From the NCBI GenBank assembly GCA_021613335.1, contig JAJTWR010000458.1, forward strand, positions 588,001 to 652,000: a DNA stretch of 64,000 nt, written 5' to 3'. The stretch comes from Whitmania pigra (lineage: Eukaryota > Annelida > Clitellata > Hirudinida > Haemopidae). A program made the translations under genes and the position numbers. The notes below the pieces were generated by a model that did not search any database, was not told where the DNA came from, and saw only the letters and a list, made by a program, of their open reading frames with translations. Of this stretch, positions 35,418 through 48,155 are shown piece after piece (within the stretch, counting starts at the first letter, position 1; every line of letters begins with the position of its first letter).

Positions 35418-38400
35418 TGGCAGAAGAAATTTCGAATGCTGTGATGGACGTGCTTCCCAATGGAAAAAGTGACCTCATCGGAGACAGATCAATTACTTGC
35501 AATGAATATGAAGTGGATGATGCTGAAGCCAGAGAGAATTTAACTACTGAAGATGAGATCCAGGATGATACTCAGACACCACACAGCAACTACAATGCAA
35601 ACACCAATGGTCCTGTTAATGCTAACCTATCTCTCAGGGATGGCATTCAGGACGAGCAGGTCAGAAAGGTCACCTCAAACAGGTCGAAGGGGAAACTCAG
35701 CACGGTGGCTTCGGTCACGTCGTGCGATTCGTCGCCAGTCAAAAAATCTACTTCCTACGTGTTGGCTACCTCTCCTGTGCTATTGGGTTCCATTATGACT
35801 AAAGAGGACAGTGAGTTTCATCCTGGAATCCTTCATTTGTTTTATTGATATCAATATGTTTGATAAAATACAATAGACTTCTTTTTGTTCTTACATGAGT
35901 TAAATTCTGACAAGTAGTTAACTTTTTAAGTTCTATTCTAACCAAACATTTTTTGAATTCTCATACTTTACTTAAAAATATAACATACTTAAAAGTGTGA
36001 GAGCTTGCTTTGTTGGTTTCATCATTAATGAAGAAGTGTTTGGATGTAAACTTGTTAAACTGAGGCTCGTTTGATTCCTAAATCATAAGGTCCTGCCAAG
36101 GGTCGAGAGAGAGATGAGAAGATTCGAATGCTTCGAGAGAGGAAGATGGAGGAGCAGAGAAAGAAGGAAGAAGAGCTGAAGGAATCGATAGCTCGAGCAG
36201 AAGAGGTGAGGAAGCGACAGGAAGAGGAACGAAAGAAGAGGATGGAAGAACAGAGGAGGAGGGAAGAAGAACATCGAGCTCTCGTCGAGGAGAGGAGGAG
36301 AAGACTTTGGGATGAAGAATTTGTTAGTCGTCACTTTTAATCGTTCATTTATTTGCCATTAGAATCTTTGTATTCGTGCTCTAACAATGTTTGATCGAAA
36401 GGATTGTAGGCTTTGCCTGGACTTTGTAGTTTTATAAATTCTATTGTGGCAGGAGAGAAGACAGGCCATTATAAAAAGAACTGCAGAGAGAGAGGCTAGG
36501 ATCGATTTTAAGAAGCCATACAAATCAGGTAGGTTAATTTATACTATTAATTTATTATTTCCAATGCATCTAAGAATAGTTGCACCAATTGGAAGCTTTG
36601 ATTTGGATCGCATGAATGGTCTGAAGTTGGCCCATGTAATGTTATAAGAATAACGTCAAGTAAATATTCAATGATGAAAACAGGAATGTTTTTCGATTAA
36701 ACTTGATTAGTTTACTTAGCATAGTTTTAAGTATTCGCTAAAAAGTGCCCCCAGTTCAAGCAATACATTTGTTACATTTCAAAGCTTTTCCAATTAACAT
36801 TGCTTTTTAGAATTTCAAGTGTTAGATCATGATTTTATTAATGCTTTGATTCTATGCATGGCTTCAAACTAGTTGCTTGTTCAGTTTACAAATTGCTTTA
36901 GTTGCTTGGACAACTCTGATTACTAAATATGCCTTTGAGTTAAAAATATTCGACAAGTGTGCATGGGAATGTCTGCCAAGTGATTCATTTGTGATTATTA
37001 TGGTCTCCTGCATGACAGTCTTAGTTTCAATTTTGCTTCACAATAGAATGATTTCTGAATTAAGTTTGTCGATTAGGTTGTATTTATTGTAAATTTCTTG
37101 TTATTCCGCCATGTTGCAGCTCCAACAGAAAATTTACGATTAAGTTGTATTAGTTGTAAATAATTTCTTAATTATTTAGATGTGAAAAGGCTTAAGAGGG
37201 TGCTTGATTTTAAAATGACCTTTAAGGTTGATTAGATTTTGTTCTGTGCAGATATTGATGCAAAATTGATATGACTAGGTTATTTGATCTTTGAGATGGC
37301 TTTGATGTTTAGGTAGAAACTGATTAAACTTTTTGGTTGATGCAATATGTCATTACTTATGAAATAAAAATATGATAAAAGTCACTTGGTAGCACCTTAT
37401 TTCATGATTCGATGGATAGCCATTGCATCCATAAGTAAAAATTTTTTACAAAACATTATCATCTCTTAATTTAAGTGATCAATTTGGATATTTTCAATGA
37501 AGATTATAATTATAACTATAAATAAAATAATAAGCGCTCATTTACAGGATATCTTATTTACTAGTCTTCTATACAAACTTGCATAGCGCTAGGTTACAAA
37601 AATACGAAGTAAAAACCTAGCACACATTCAAGATATAGTAACAATAAAGTTTTATCAATTGTTCTTATAATAATGACTCATCTTGTGCAGCAAATCTATT
37701 TCACTTTTTGGGAACCTCACAACAATCTAATGGCCTTCAGGGTCCATCAGCCTTCAATAATCCTTCCATTGAACAGAAGCAAACTCAATTTGATTGCAAA
37801 AAGACATTATATGGTGTTCCAAAATTGGCAAGATCCGAGACTATAACGGCTTGGCCCGACTTGGATGACGGAAGCCCGATCGGAAGTTCTAAGTTCTTGA
37901 GGACGTTAAAAGCCGAGAATAAGGGTCGCAAGTCTGTTGCGATATCTAATGTCGTCCAAATTGCCAGAGTACAGTCCAGGGATACTTCCCTCCAGCCAAC
38001 TTCTCAAAGAAAACAGACCATCATGTTTGCTTCATTAAACCAGTTAAATAGAGGCAGCACCATGCAAAGACCTGTTGCTAAAAATGACTTTAATGGGAAG
38101 TCAAAGAGTCTTGGCTCTGGTCTTGATAAAAATGCAAGACCAAGTGTTGTTTCTTCCAAGTCTGCACTTGGAATTGAAAAAGGATCGGCACCTATTTTCC
38201 TATTGAGTGAGTGGATTTGAGAATGAATTGATATTTATTTTGCAGATGTATATTTTCTTACAATTATCAATAATATCATGAATTAATAACTTATATTAAT
38301 TATTGTAACAATTGAATACTTGCAATTTTACCAAACCAAAAACATTGAGTTCTACAGTCATTTAAGGATTCCTTTGATAAGTGTTTAATATATTAATATA

Positions 38401-41400
38401 TAATATAAGAGTTCATTCTCACGTAAGTTTCTTATATAATTCATATATAATTGATCGGAAGAGTATGAAGAGATCTCTACTCTTTATCTTCTTTAGTTGC
38501 CTCGATTGTATTGTTGAGGTATTTGACTCAATCTATAGATTTATAAATCTCTCTTGACAGAGCATTCCAAACATGGCTATCTAATTGTTTTCAAATAGTT
38601 TTTCATATCAATTTAATGGGAAAGCAATAAGTTCTGATGTTTACATGGTTTACTAAAGTCCAGTTACATAAAAATCAAAACTTTGTTGAGGCAAAAGTGT
38701 GACCTGTTGGGTAATGAAAGACCTAGTGTCGATGCAATATGATTCATCAGTATTGTTCAGAGGTAGATAAACCTCCTTATATTCAAAGTTACTCATTATT
38801 GTTCACTTCATTGTTGCCATCACAGTTTACTTAAGTTTACTTATGTGATAATGTAAATTAATGTATTGGAAAATTTATGTTAAGATCAATGATTTCTTTA
38901 ATTGGATTATAATTGATAAGAAAGATCAGAAACTTTCAAACAAGAATTGTGGAATTTTGTCAGTGCATGTTTTATCTTTATACTGCATGTGTTGCTCCTG
39001 CTTGATCATTCTTGCAATTGATAGTGGTGCCGGATTTTTTTTCCATTTTCCAGAGAATGCACACCCCTCACCCTTCTTTGTAAACTGTTCTTGAAGCTCA
39101 GTTGATAAAGTTCATATTCCAAAGCACGTGATTGTCTTGCATGGCCAAGTTTTAATGTTTTGTTTTGCATTTTAAAAAAATATGCTTGGTTTTGCTCCTT
39201 ATGCTTTTGTAGTTGTCAGATTGTTTTCAATCCCAATGCCATCACATGTGAGCTTACTTCCTTTTTATCCTGCAATACCCACAAACATCGATGCAGCTCT
39301 CGGATTGTCGAAGAGCTGCGGTCATTCGGACGGAACCTTGTCTAGCGGCACCGCCCGCAACCACGTTCGCTCGCTGCTCTCTCCTTCCTCTCTATCTCGC
39401 CAGTCCCCGACGACGGCAGCCGACGAAGGAAATAATGACAACTCGAACAAGACGCCAAGAGGCAGAATGCACAAATCTCGTGAGACCACTCGACGCTCTG
39501 CGCCATTGTCTGGCACTCATTGTGAAAGACCTCGCAGTCTTGCTCCTAATTACTGCAGTGCCACCATATCTTTCCGTATTAGAGCAGGTCAGGGTGCAGA
39601 TGCTGGGACCAGTAGTGGGGAGTGGAATTCTTGCATTTGTCCAAGATTTAGTGAGTTTTATAGAACTGGAGATTTTTACTTCTACTGGTAAAGTATGTTT
39701 GAAACTATAAGAGCAGGTATCTATTTGAATCAATGTATATTTTGTTAACATCAATCATTGTTGACTTTCTAGCAAAAAAGAAAGGTCTTGGTTACAACTT
39801 GAGGAATTTTTGCTTTATTAAATTCAACATATTCGACCTGATTTTGCGATCTTTAGTTGAATGCTTGCATTATAGAGTCACGTTTTCTTTTGAAAATTTC
39901 GATTAAATGGTATGGTCATTGAAGCCAATTTCCATTCCATTCCACAAAACATTAGGTAGTGAGTGGGTTGGCCTGATGAAGGTTGTGCTCTATAATATGG
40001 AATCAAAGAGGCAAATAGAAGAATATTACTTGCTGCTTTGAGCTAAATTTTGGTGTTTATGAATGATATTGCATAATACACTAGAACTACAGCTTTGCTG
40101 AAGCTTTGATGCATTCATACTTTGTTGGGTAGGCAGCATAGACAGATTCACAATATTTTTAAATTATTACATCAAATTCTAGTATTGAGAGTATTGCTGT
40201 CACTAAAGATGCTTTCTGAACAATATTGGTATAAGATACTTTTCATGTTTTTTCTTCTAGAGATTAGACAACTTTCAGGTGTATTATAGTCTTTTTTGTA
40301 TTTATTTACTAAATCAAATTGATTTTTTCATTTGCTGTTGAATTTAGTCTAGATCTTTTTAGTCAAAGTTTTAAATGTTATGCTTATGTTACAAATTCTT
40401 TTGAGGTTCTTAGTTAATTAAGTTTGCCTTTAATTAACTTATTTAGTGAAGTTGGAAAAACTTGTTGTTGTAGATATTTAATTGGTGGCAACAATGCTTT
40501 ATAAAACAACTTCATATTAACCAGAATTCCATTAGCCCAATCAGTTGGTGTTTGAGTATCATGGTTCAGGTCTCAATTAACAACTTCAATTAGTTTCTTT
40601 TACAGAATTTAATTACGAACCTTTTATATTGGTCTTATATTTTTTTATGAGGAACCTATTGATGCAAGAAGTTTCTGAAATATTTAGCTTCTTGAGTAAT
40701 CACTTCTTTCTAGATCAGTTGTTTATAAAGGAAAGTAAATGTCAAAGAACCTAATGTAAATAAACTCCATGATTTACTTCTTAGCAAAAAATGTATCTTT
40801 AAACTCAATAGTTCCAAAGCAGCCATGAATTGGTCAAACATTCTCTGCTCTTTATATTTTGCTTTCTCTTGGTATTTGGCTTTTGTAAAAGAATTTGTTG
40901 TATGAAGTGCACATTATGCAAACTATTTCATCGTTATTACACATCTAGAAGTTTAGATTTATTTTTATGCTTTTAGCTTTTCAGTTGACATTAGCAAACC
41001 CATCTGTGACAAGGGCAGCTCATCCTCACTTCTTTTAGTTTAGCTTCTTGATATTTTCATTATTCATATTCTTCAACCTGTTACACATTCTTGACAAGTC
41101 TTTATTGGCTCTCAGATTTGGCTTTGAGTGAACAACTAGTTTGTTAACATTAGTTTCATAGATATCTTTCAAATTACAATCTTTCATTTCATGCATTCAT
41201 GATATTGTTAATCATTTGCTTAATTGTTGAGTCTTTTATCCGTTGAAGGATCTACTTCTCCGTCTAAAAGCCGAGCTCGAAGCATGGGAAACATTCAGAG
41301 GAGCAAAATGGATGCAACCAATGGAGCCACCACTTTGAAGTCATCAGGACCGCTGGCTCCACCCAGAGATAAAGGATTTATTATAATGGCAAAATCTAAT

Positions 41401-44400
41401 ACCAAGCCCAGAGAGAAAACTCCAGCAAGGTGAGAAAAACCAATTACATGTTACTGTTAATAAATCACTGTTGCATATTGATTGTTCGTTATGGTTGCAG
41501 AGTCAGACACAGTGTCACCCCTGCCCCTGTTTCAACTAATCAGCAAGAAGCATTTGATAGATTGAGATCCAGAAGATCAAAAACACCTGTAGTCATAAGG
41601 AATGGAGAAGAATTGAAGAAGACAAATGAGGAGTGCATCAAACAAATTATCTCAAACAGAGGTGGATTGATGGTGAAGTCCATGGAAAACAGCTCCAGTC
41701 TGCAATCAAAGAACTTGAAAAAGATGAAATCATCATGGGCACCCACTATTCAGAAGGAAAAGGAAAAGCAAGAGAAACCAAAGGTGAACAATGATTCTTC
41801 TTAACATTGAATTTTTCTGCAATTTAAAAAAGTCATTATTTTTTAACTGCTATTGAAATTAATGCTAAGAGTTTCACAGGTTCACAAGAACAACTAAAAA
41901 ATTATTTTATTTGTTCAAATCCAGCAACAAGCGGTGAAGGCTGTTCCGAGAAAGTCTACGGTCGGACCTCAAAAGCCTACGACATTGCCCGACAGAATTG
42001 CAGAAAATGGAGGTTCTCCTGTCAGTGAAGTTCAACAAAATGCAACTCCAGATCCCATTACATCCAATAAGGGAGAAGATACTGAAACCAATAAGGATAT
42101 TCCCAGTAATAATGCAACAACAACAACTCCAACACCTACTTCCGAAGTTGCTATTGGCATTGCCAAGAAACTCAGTCAAGTGGAAGAGCATCAGAGGAAG
42201 CTGGCCGAAAATCGACGACTGGCAAGGGAGAAGGCCGAGCAAAAAGCCGAGGAGGAGAGAATCAGATTAGAAAAGTTGAGGTGGGTGCATTAATTAATTA
42301 ATTTCTTGTTTATTGTCTCATAACATTTTCTTTTCTGAATTTATTCTCGATGAAAGGCTAAATTTTAAACGATTTAAATTCTTGAGTTGGCCATTTAACC
42401 AAGTTGTCTCTAAAGGATTGAAGAAGAAGAAAAGCAAAAGAGAGAAGAAGAAGAAGCCAGAAGACAGGAAGAGGAGGAACTCAGGTTAATTGAAGAAGCA
42501 AAAAGAATTGAACAGGAGAGGTTAATATCAGTTCAACTGTCGTTGAAGAATGTTTATAGTCATCTAATGATATGTGCACAAACACACCCTGCTAATGTTT
42601 TCTTGTTCCAAATTAATTTCAATACCTTGATTCATGACTTCTACCTTCCTAATCATCTAGTTATGGAATGGATGTTAATAAACAACCAGCCATCATGACT
42701 TCTATGGCCTATGGAAGATTGAAATTAAGTTTATGAAGATCTTTTGAGGATGTGTTGTTTCTCTTTTTTTAGATACTTAAAAGCTGTGGAAGAAGAGGCC
42801 GAAAGAAGGAGATTGGAAGAGGAAAGGGCAGAAGCCGAGAGGAAGGAGGTTGTTTCGAATGTTCATTTTGGATATGTCATCGTGTTGTCGTACTTCACCA
42901 TGGTGTGAATGTTTGTATCTAAAGAAATAACAACGTGCGATTTGACTCGGCATGTAAGCTCATGCTGTGTTGTGCAAAACTAATTTCATCTTCAGAAATT
43001 GGAGACAGAATTGAGAGCTCAAGAAGAAGCTGAAAGAAAAGAAAAGGAGAGAATTGAGAAAATGAAGAGGATGGCTGAAGAGAAGGAAGAAAGGAAAAAG
43101 GTTTCTTGTTCTTGTATTTTCGTTTTAAAATGATTGTTTTTACGTTTTTATTATGTTCAGAAATTGGAGATGATCATGAAAAGGGTAAAAGCTGATGAAC
43201 CCATCTCAAAGGTATCAATAATGATTATTATGATTATAGAATAATCAAATTGTGGAGTTGATGATGTCATGGAGTTTAGTTAGTGACCATGATTGCCATG
43301 CATAATCAAGACTTAAGGCATTAATATCTACTTTATTAGATTGATCCTGTCAGATCCCCAACAATTGAGGATACATCTAATTCACTGTCTTTAACAACCA
43401 ATGTTACTTCTCAGCCACCATCCCTAAATTCTGATGCTTTGAAGCATTTGCCTGTTCTCCAAGAAGCCATTCCAAGAATCGATGCCGATACATCAAGTTT
43501 CAAATCTCCTCTTCTTCAGAAGATGCTTGGAAACAAAATAAAGGGAGTCGGTAAGTCTCAGATTGTCAGCATTGCAAATGCTGAGGAGACAAGCAAGCCT
43601 ATGGATGTGGTTGCACTAACTGAATCAAAAACTGAATCTTCTGATGACGTTTGTCATCTAGAAGAAGCATCAAAAGAAACAGTTGATCTGAACAATAAAG
43701 TCTCAAATCTTGGGCAAGAAATATCTGCTAGAAAATCGTCTCCTGTGCAAATCCAGACTTCTCTTGTCAATGGCTCCCATGTAAAGGAATCTGAGGCACG
43801 GCATTCGCCTGATCCTGATGATATTCCATCAGAAAACTCAAAACTGGGTGAAAACGAGAAGTCTAAATTGGTTGAAGTTGATGGTCACATGACCAACTTC
43901 GAATCACCTGCAAATGTTTCTAATGAAGTCCATGATGCTGTGAATTGCTTAATCGATGCCATCGATAAAGGAAGCCTTGGACTTGCTGAAGTTGAATGCG
44001 ACGATCAGTCAGGCATTCAGAACAAGTCCAACTCGGCTGAGTCCGATCACAAAGTTGATGAGATCGTAGACTCGGTAGTCTGTGAAGAGGATGTTAAATG
44101 CCTGCTTGGAGATAGTCTTGAAGATAAAATCCCTGTTCATGAAGCTTCCTCGACTCCATCAATTTCCCCTGCTGAGGAGGGATTATCAACTTTAGCTTTG
44201 AGTGACCATCTCATTGATCCATCTATTTCTCCTACTTCCCTGCTGGATGCCCCTTCAATGTGCTTGAATTCGTCCATCCTTTCACAATCTAAGGAGCCTC
44301 TACTGCCTAACGAAACAAGTCTACAGTCATTGTTACCCACTGCAGAAGCGAATAGGCATGAAAAGTCTGAGCGTTGCAAATCTAGTTGTACCAACAGTGA

Positions 44401-44755
44401 TGCCGAAGAGGAAGATGATTATTCAAATGACGATTCGGAGAATAGTCAAGAATTTTCTGTGAGGCCTCTAAAATTCTCTGATGTTGCTAAGGAACTTGGT
44501 GGCCAAGATGAGGGATTATTGAAATATGATGAAGAAATATCGAGCATGAAAAACAAGGAAGACGGCAAGAAAAAGTCGTTCGATAAGGAGAGGGAGGCCA
44601 TAGCCGATCCATTTGGTACCTGGAGCACTGGTCTCGATGGTACCAATGTCCTTCCAAGCATGTTCGTTGGGCCACACTTGCCTGCAGAAACCACTGGCAC
44701 AGGTGATGGTTTACCAAAGAATTTTGGTATCACAAGCCAATATATTTCTGAATAG
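35418..44755 (+). CDS. MAP7: MAP7/ensconsin-family microtubule-associated protein, 13 coding exons
   Basis: Family members bind microtubules through an N-terminal coiled coil and recruit kinesin-1 through the C-terminal MAP7 domain. Exons: 35418-35810, 36090-36322, 36453-36528, 37691-38206, 39297-39587, 41249-41429, 41501-41783, 41925-42280, 42416-42520, 42773-42848, 42996-43100, 43161-43211, 43340-44755. With one A from an upstream exon the frame closes at 4,083 nt, about 1,360 aa starting MAEEISNAV. The coiled coil spans exons 2-3 (REDEKIRMLRERKMEEQ to WDEEF, then ERRQAIIKRTAEREAR). The MAP7 domain spans exons 8-12, from KLAENRRLAREKAEQKAEE to KLEMIMKRVKADEP. The last exon encodes about 470 acidic, probably disordered residues including SPLLQKMLGNKIKG. 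The protein is longer than human MAP7 (749 aa). Which MAP7 paralogue it represents cannot be said; an invertebrate probably has one. Exon 39297-39587 is GC-richer than its surroundings. Confidence 0.88.
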
Positions 44756-44865
44756 GGCTACAGATTTCCTTGTGAGTTTTTGTTATGAGTTTGATTTGTT
44801 TCAGTTTTTCAAAAGTGCCTTGAATTTTATATATATACTTTTAATTTTTTTTGTCTTTTCAGGTA

Positions 44866-44871
44866 AATAAA
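44866..44871 (+). promoter_or_regulatory. MAP7: Candidate poly(A) signal of MAP7
   Basis: AATAAA lies 110 bases after the stop codon. It is directly preceded by a pyrimidine-rich TTTTCAGGT string that could also act as an acceptor in an alternatively spliced 3' UTR. Confidence 0.45.
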
Positions 44872-47011
44872 GAATATTTGTGGGTACATTCAAATCTGAG
44901 CAATAACTGCACCCTTATCTCTTAAGCTTTATGGTATTAGTTTGACAATGGACACTAATGTCACCATGGCCTTGTCACATTCTCTGGTAGATTCATATTC
45001 ATATGAATTGGTTTTAATGGATTACTCAGTGTGATTTGGTTTTCAATAGCTTTTGCTGCCTCATGTGAACATTTCAGACATAATCCAACTTATTTTCACA
45101 TAATTGTAACAAATTACTATATAGAGAATAATGCTAAATGCCATCAAATAAATACTATTTGCATTACATTGTTCCACCTACAGAATGTTCTATCTAGAAC
45201 TGCTCTTTTTTATAATTAAAATGATCTTTATTTGAGTTGGCATATTTTGTTTTTCATTATTGGTTCTAATCATTTATAAGCCATTCATCATCTTGCAAAG
45301 TATGATGCAGTTAATTTACTTGTCACACATGTGACTTTAGTTCACGAAGACCAGTTAATCCACCTCAATTAGTGACATAATTTCTAAATTTATAAACCTT
45401 GGATGATTTTGGACTTGGCATGGTGCACTCTGCTATCAACTTCTATTGTTGCCCATCGAGTTCAGCTGTCAGTGCTGAAGAAGGGTGTTCTTGTTCGAGT
45501 CATTTGTGTTTCGTATTTTTCTGTGTTTGGCCATGTTACAACTGGCCGAAACTTTTCAAAACAAAAATTTAGATTTTTTCGTGTTTGGTGTTTCTTTTTG
45601 CTATGTCATTGGCACCAATGTATCTTCTTTTTTTTTATTTTCAAAATTGTATCATCATCATCATCATAACTTTTGTCAAAGCTGACTCTGTACAGTGCTG
45701 TAAAGTAATGTGTCTTATTCAGTCTCATTTTATCTTCCTGTACAGTTTTGGAGGTGAACGCAAGTGAAGAATTGTGAGATTTTTAATGAAACTGGTTATT
45801 AAAATCTTATTTTTCAAGCAATGAGCCTCTAATTAAATTTGACCTTTGTTGAAATTCAGATAATAAATCTGCATGGATTCAGTCACTTGTTCCATGCCAG
45901 GAAAAGGTTGAAGGTGATAGGCATTGTGTTTATTTGTCAGTATTCTTTGCTGGTCTGGCTTCAATTTCATCCAAATATGAGTGTTAAATTCCATGATATT
46001 AAATTATTGCACGTTCTGAGCAGTTGATAGCCTGCAAGATAGTTTCATTTCTATGATTTACCATTGTAAATCTTGGCCATTAACTTGTATAACTGACTTT
46101 ATATTGTAACAAAGCTTTTGTAACATGTTCATTTCTTTTTAATCAAATAGGCTTTGAACATTCTTAAAGTTTTTGATAATCAACAGTTAGTGCCCTGAAT
46201 GTATTTACTTCTTGAATTGTATTACTCCCGTCAAGACCTCTTGATCACAAAGTTATCATGTAGCTCTGCACTGCTCTTTTGCATGATTAGTTTAACAAGA
46301 ACATGTTATGTGGAGGTGATTTCAACAAATTGGAAAGACTGCTTCCGATGTAGTGAAGTTGTTGATGGGAATTGGTTGTCGTTGGTTCGACTCACGTTTT
46401 AGCTCTGCTCTGCAGACACTGCTTTGATTGTTTCATATTTTTAAAACATGAAAGAGCGCAATAATTTCTGACACCCGTTTTACTTGATTTGCTTTCTCAT
46501 AACACGACGAAAAGACGATGTTTTGTATTTGTCTCGCCGGACGTGTTATTGGCACCATTGAAGGAGCAAAGTTTCGAAGAGGCCTCTTATTTGTGTCTAG
46601 AAGATATCTCTGAAAAGTAGATTGGAAGGAGAAGTTATTTATAACATATTTCGATAAGTAAGTGTGAAATTCGCTTAGTCTATAAAAAATTATACTTGGG
46701 GAGTGAGGTGCTGAGGTTGGGCTTGAGTTAACTGCAGTAGTTACCGATGCGAAGACCGAGAGCGTAATGGAGGAAAGTTTGTTACAGGAAAGTATGTAGA
46801 GAGGTCGCTTAAGTAGAACTAAATACAAGGTTTCAAGCTGATTTTAAAATCATCTTATATTGATTCTTAATGTTCTGAAATCTCGTATCGGAAAAATTCC
46901 TCTATGCGTGTGTGCTATACTATCGAATAATTTGGACTTCCGTTGCTTTATATCTTCAAATTAAAATATTATTCTAAAAATGAGATTTAATTACGTCGGC
47001 CTGCGAGTTTT

Positions 47012-47112
47012 CTACAGAGGGTTGCGTTCCTGCGAATGGCGCTGAAAGCAGCAGTCATTACGTGTCCTGGCAATCCAGCTCACACCACCAGGAAGCGTCC
47101 TCGGGCGCTTTG
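47012..47112 (+). repeat. SINE fragment, 5' half (copy d)
   Basis: GCGTTCCTGC, GCAGTCATTACGTGTC and the following AATCCAGCTC align with the middle of the SINE family between the two promoter boxes. The B box itself is degraded. It abuts the retrotransposon coding fragment that begins at about 47,116. Confidence 0.5.
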
Positions 47113-47115
47113 TAA

Positions 47116-47640
47116 GTGATGGATCGGTTAAGTGCCCACGTTGGAATCTCTGGCAATGAGAAGGCTGATGCATTAGCAAAAGCCGCCACTACAAGGGAGC
47201 AGATAGACCGCTGGATCCCAGCATCTATCAAGGATGTCCATGGCCTGCAACATCATCCAACAGATGAAAATAAACAGTGGCAAACCAGATGGGATGGCGA
47301 CCCGCGCAGCCAACATTACAAGACCATAGAGAAACTCGTGTCGACCAAGAGCAAGTTTCAATGTGCTTCAAGGAGGAAGTAGGTTATTATCTATAGATTC
47401 CGAGCTGGAAAATGGGCTCTGAATCACCTCTTTCTTTTAAAACCTCAACCGGATGGAAAGTGTCGGGTGTGTCCTCGGGAAGATGAAAATGTACGTCATT
47501 TCCTCATGGAATGTCCGGCCCAGTCTGCCCTGAGGAGAGAAAGTAGACTCAATACAAATCTGAGATGAGTTCTATGTTTAGCCATGCAGCGAGTATTGAC
47601 ATCATCTACAGATAGATTTGCAAAAATCGGAGTCAGTTAC
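47116..47640 (+). mobile_element. Non-LTR retrotransposon remnant: RNase H and zinc-knuckle tail
   Basis: The first frame reads AHVGISGNEKADALAKAA, the classical end of the RNase H domain carried by I/R1/Jockey-type LINE ORF2 proteins. After a stop near 47,382 and in continuing frame comes CRVCPREDENVRHFLMEC, a CxxC...HxxxxC zinc knuckle found at the ORF2 C-terminus. The reverse transcriptase and endonuclease are absent, so this is a dead 5'-truncated copy. The clade cannot be fixed from this piece. Confidence 0.75.
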
Positions 47641-48155
47641 TTTATTGAATTTTTAATTAATCTTTATTTTATTCTTATTATTATACTAATATATATCATT
47701 GCTTTTACATACACCAACTAACAAGTCCAAATCATCTTAGTTATGCAACGGATTTTAATCAAACCAATAAATAAAGTGCCTTCGCATTCTGACTGGATAC
47801 ATAAAGCACCCAAAAAATAGCATAAATACAAATAAAAATTATGACACAAGTTACAGATATTTAATACAATTTTTGTGGATATTAATATGTTACTAGTGCT
47901 AGTAGCAGTTGTTTATGCTGATAATTTATTAACATTAATTATAGTATTTGGACTTAAAAAATATTTTGAATGATGTTAAGTAATTGATATTTTTAATATT
48001 TAAGTAATTTAATTATGAATCGAAATGTCATACCAATATATTGGAAAATATATTAAAATAGTATATACCTGTTTACCACATATTATATTAGGTGGAGCAA
48101 TTTTGCTTTTTTTCATCTCCTTAGGACTTTGCGCAGCGCGGACGGTTTTACTGGA

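Larger units (their letters stand above)
44872..48155. other. Intergenic region, MAP7 to SMPD2
   Basis: About 3.3 kb without a host gene that I can support. The open frames at 45.0-46.4 kb are short and motif-free. The only structure is the SINE piece and non-LTR retrotransposon fragment at 47.0-47.65 kb. The remaining sequence is AT-rich and unremarkable. Confidence 0.5.

Noticed and set aside
39182..39754. Long frames (120-169 codons) in three registers around 39.3-39.7 kb.
   Set aside because: They are shadows of a GC-richer exon; only one frame joins in phase with the flanking MAP7 exons.
44137..44733. Antisense frames of 76-95 codons under the last MAP7 exon.
   Set aside because: They are complementary-strand shadows of a long Ser/Glu-rich coding exon.
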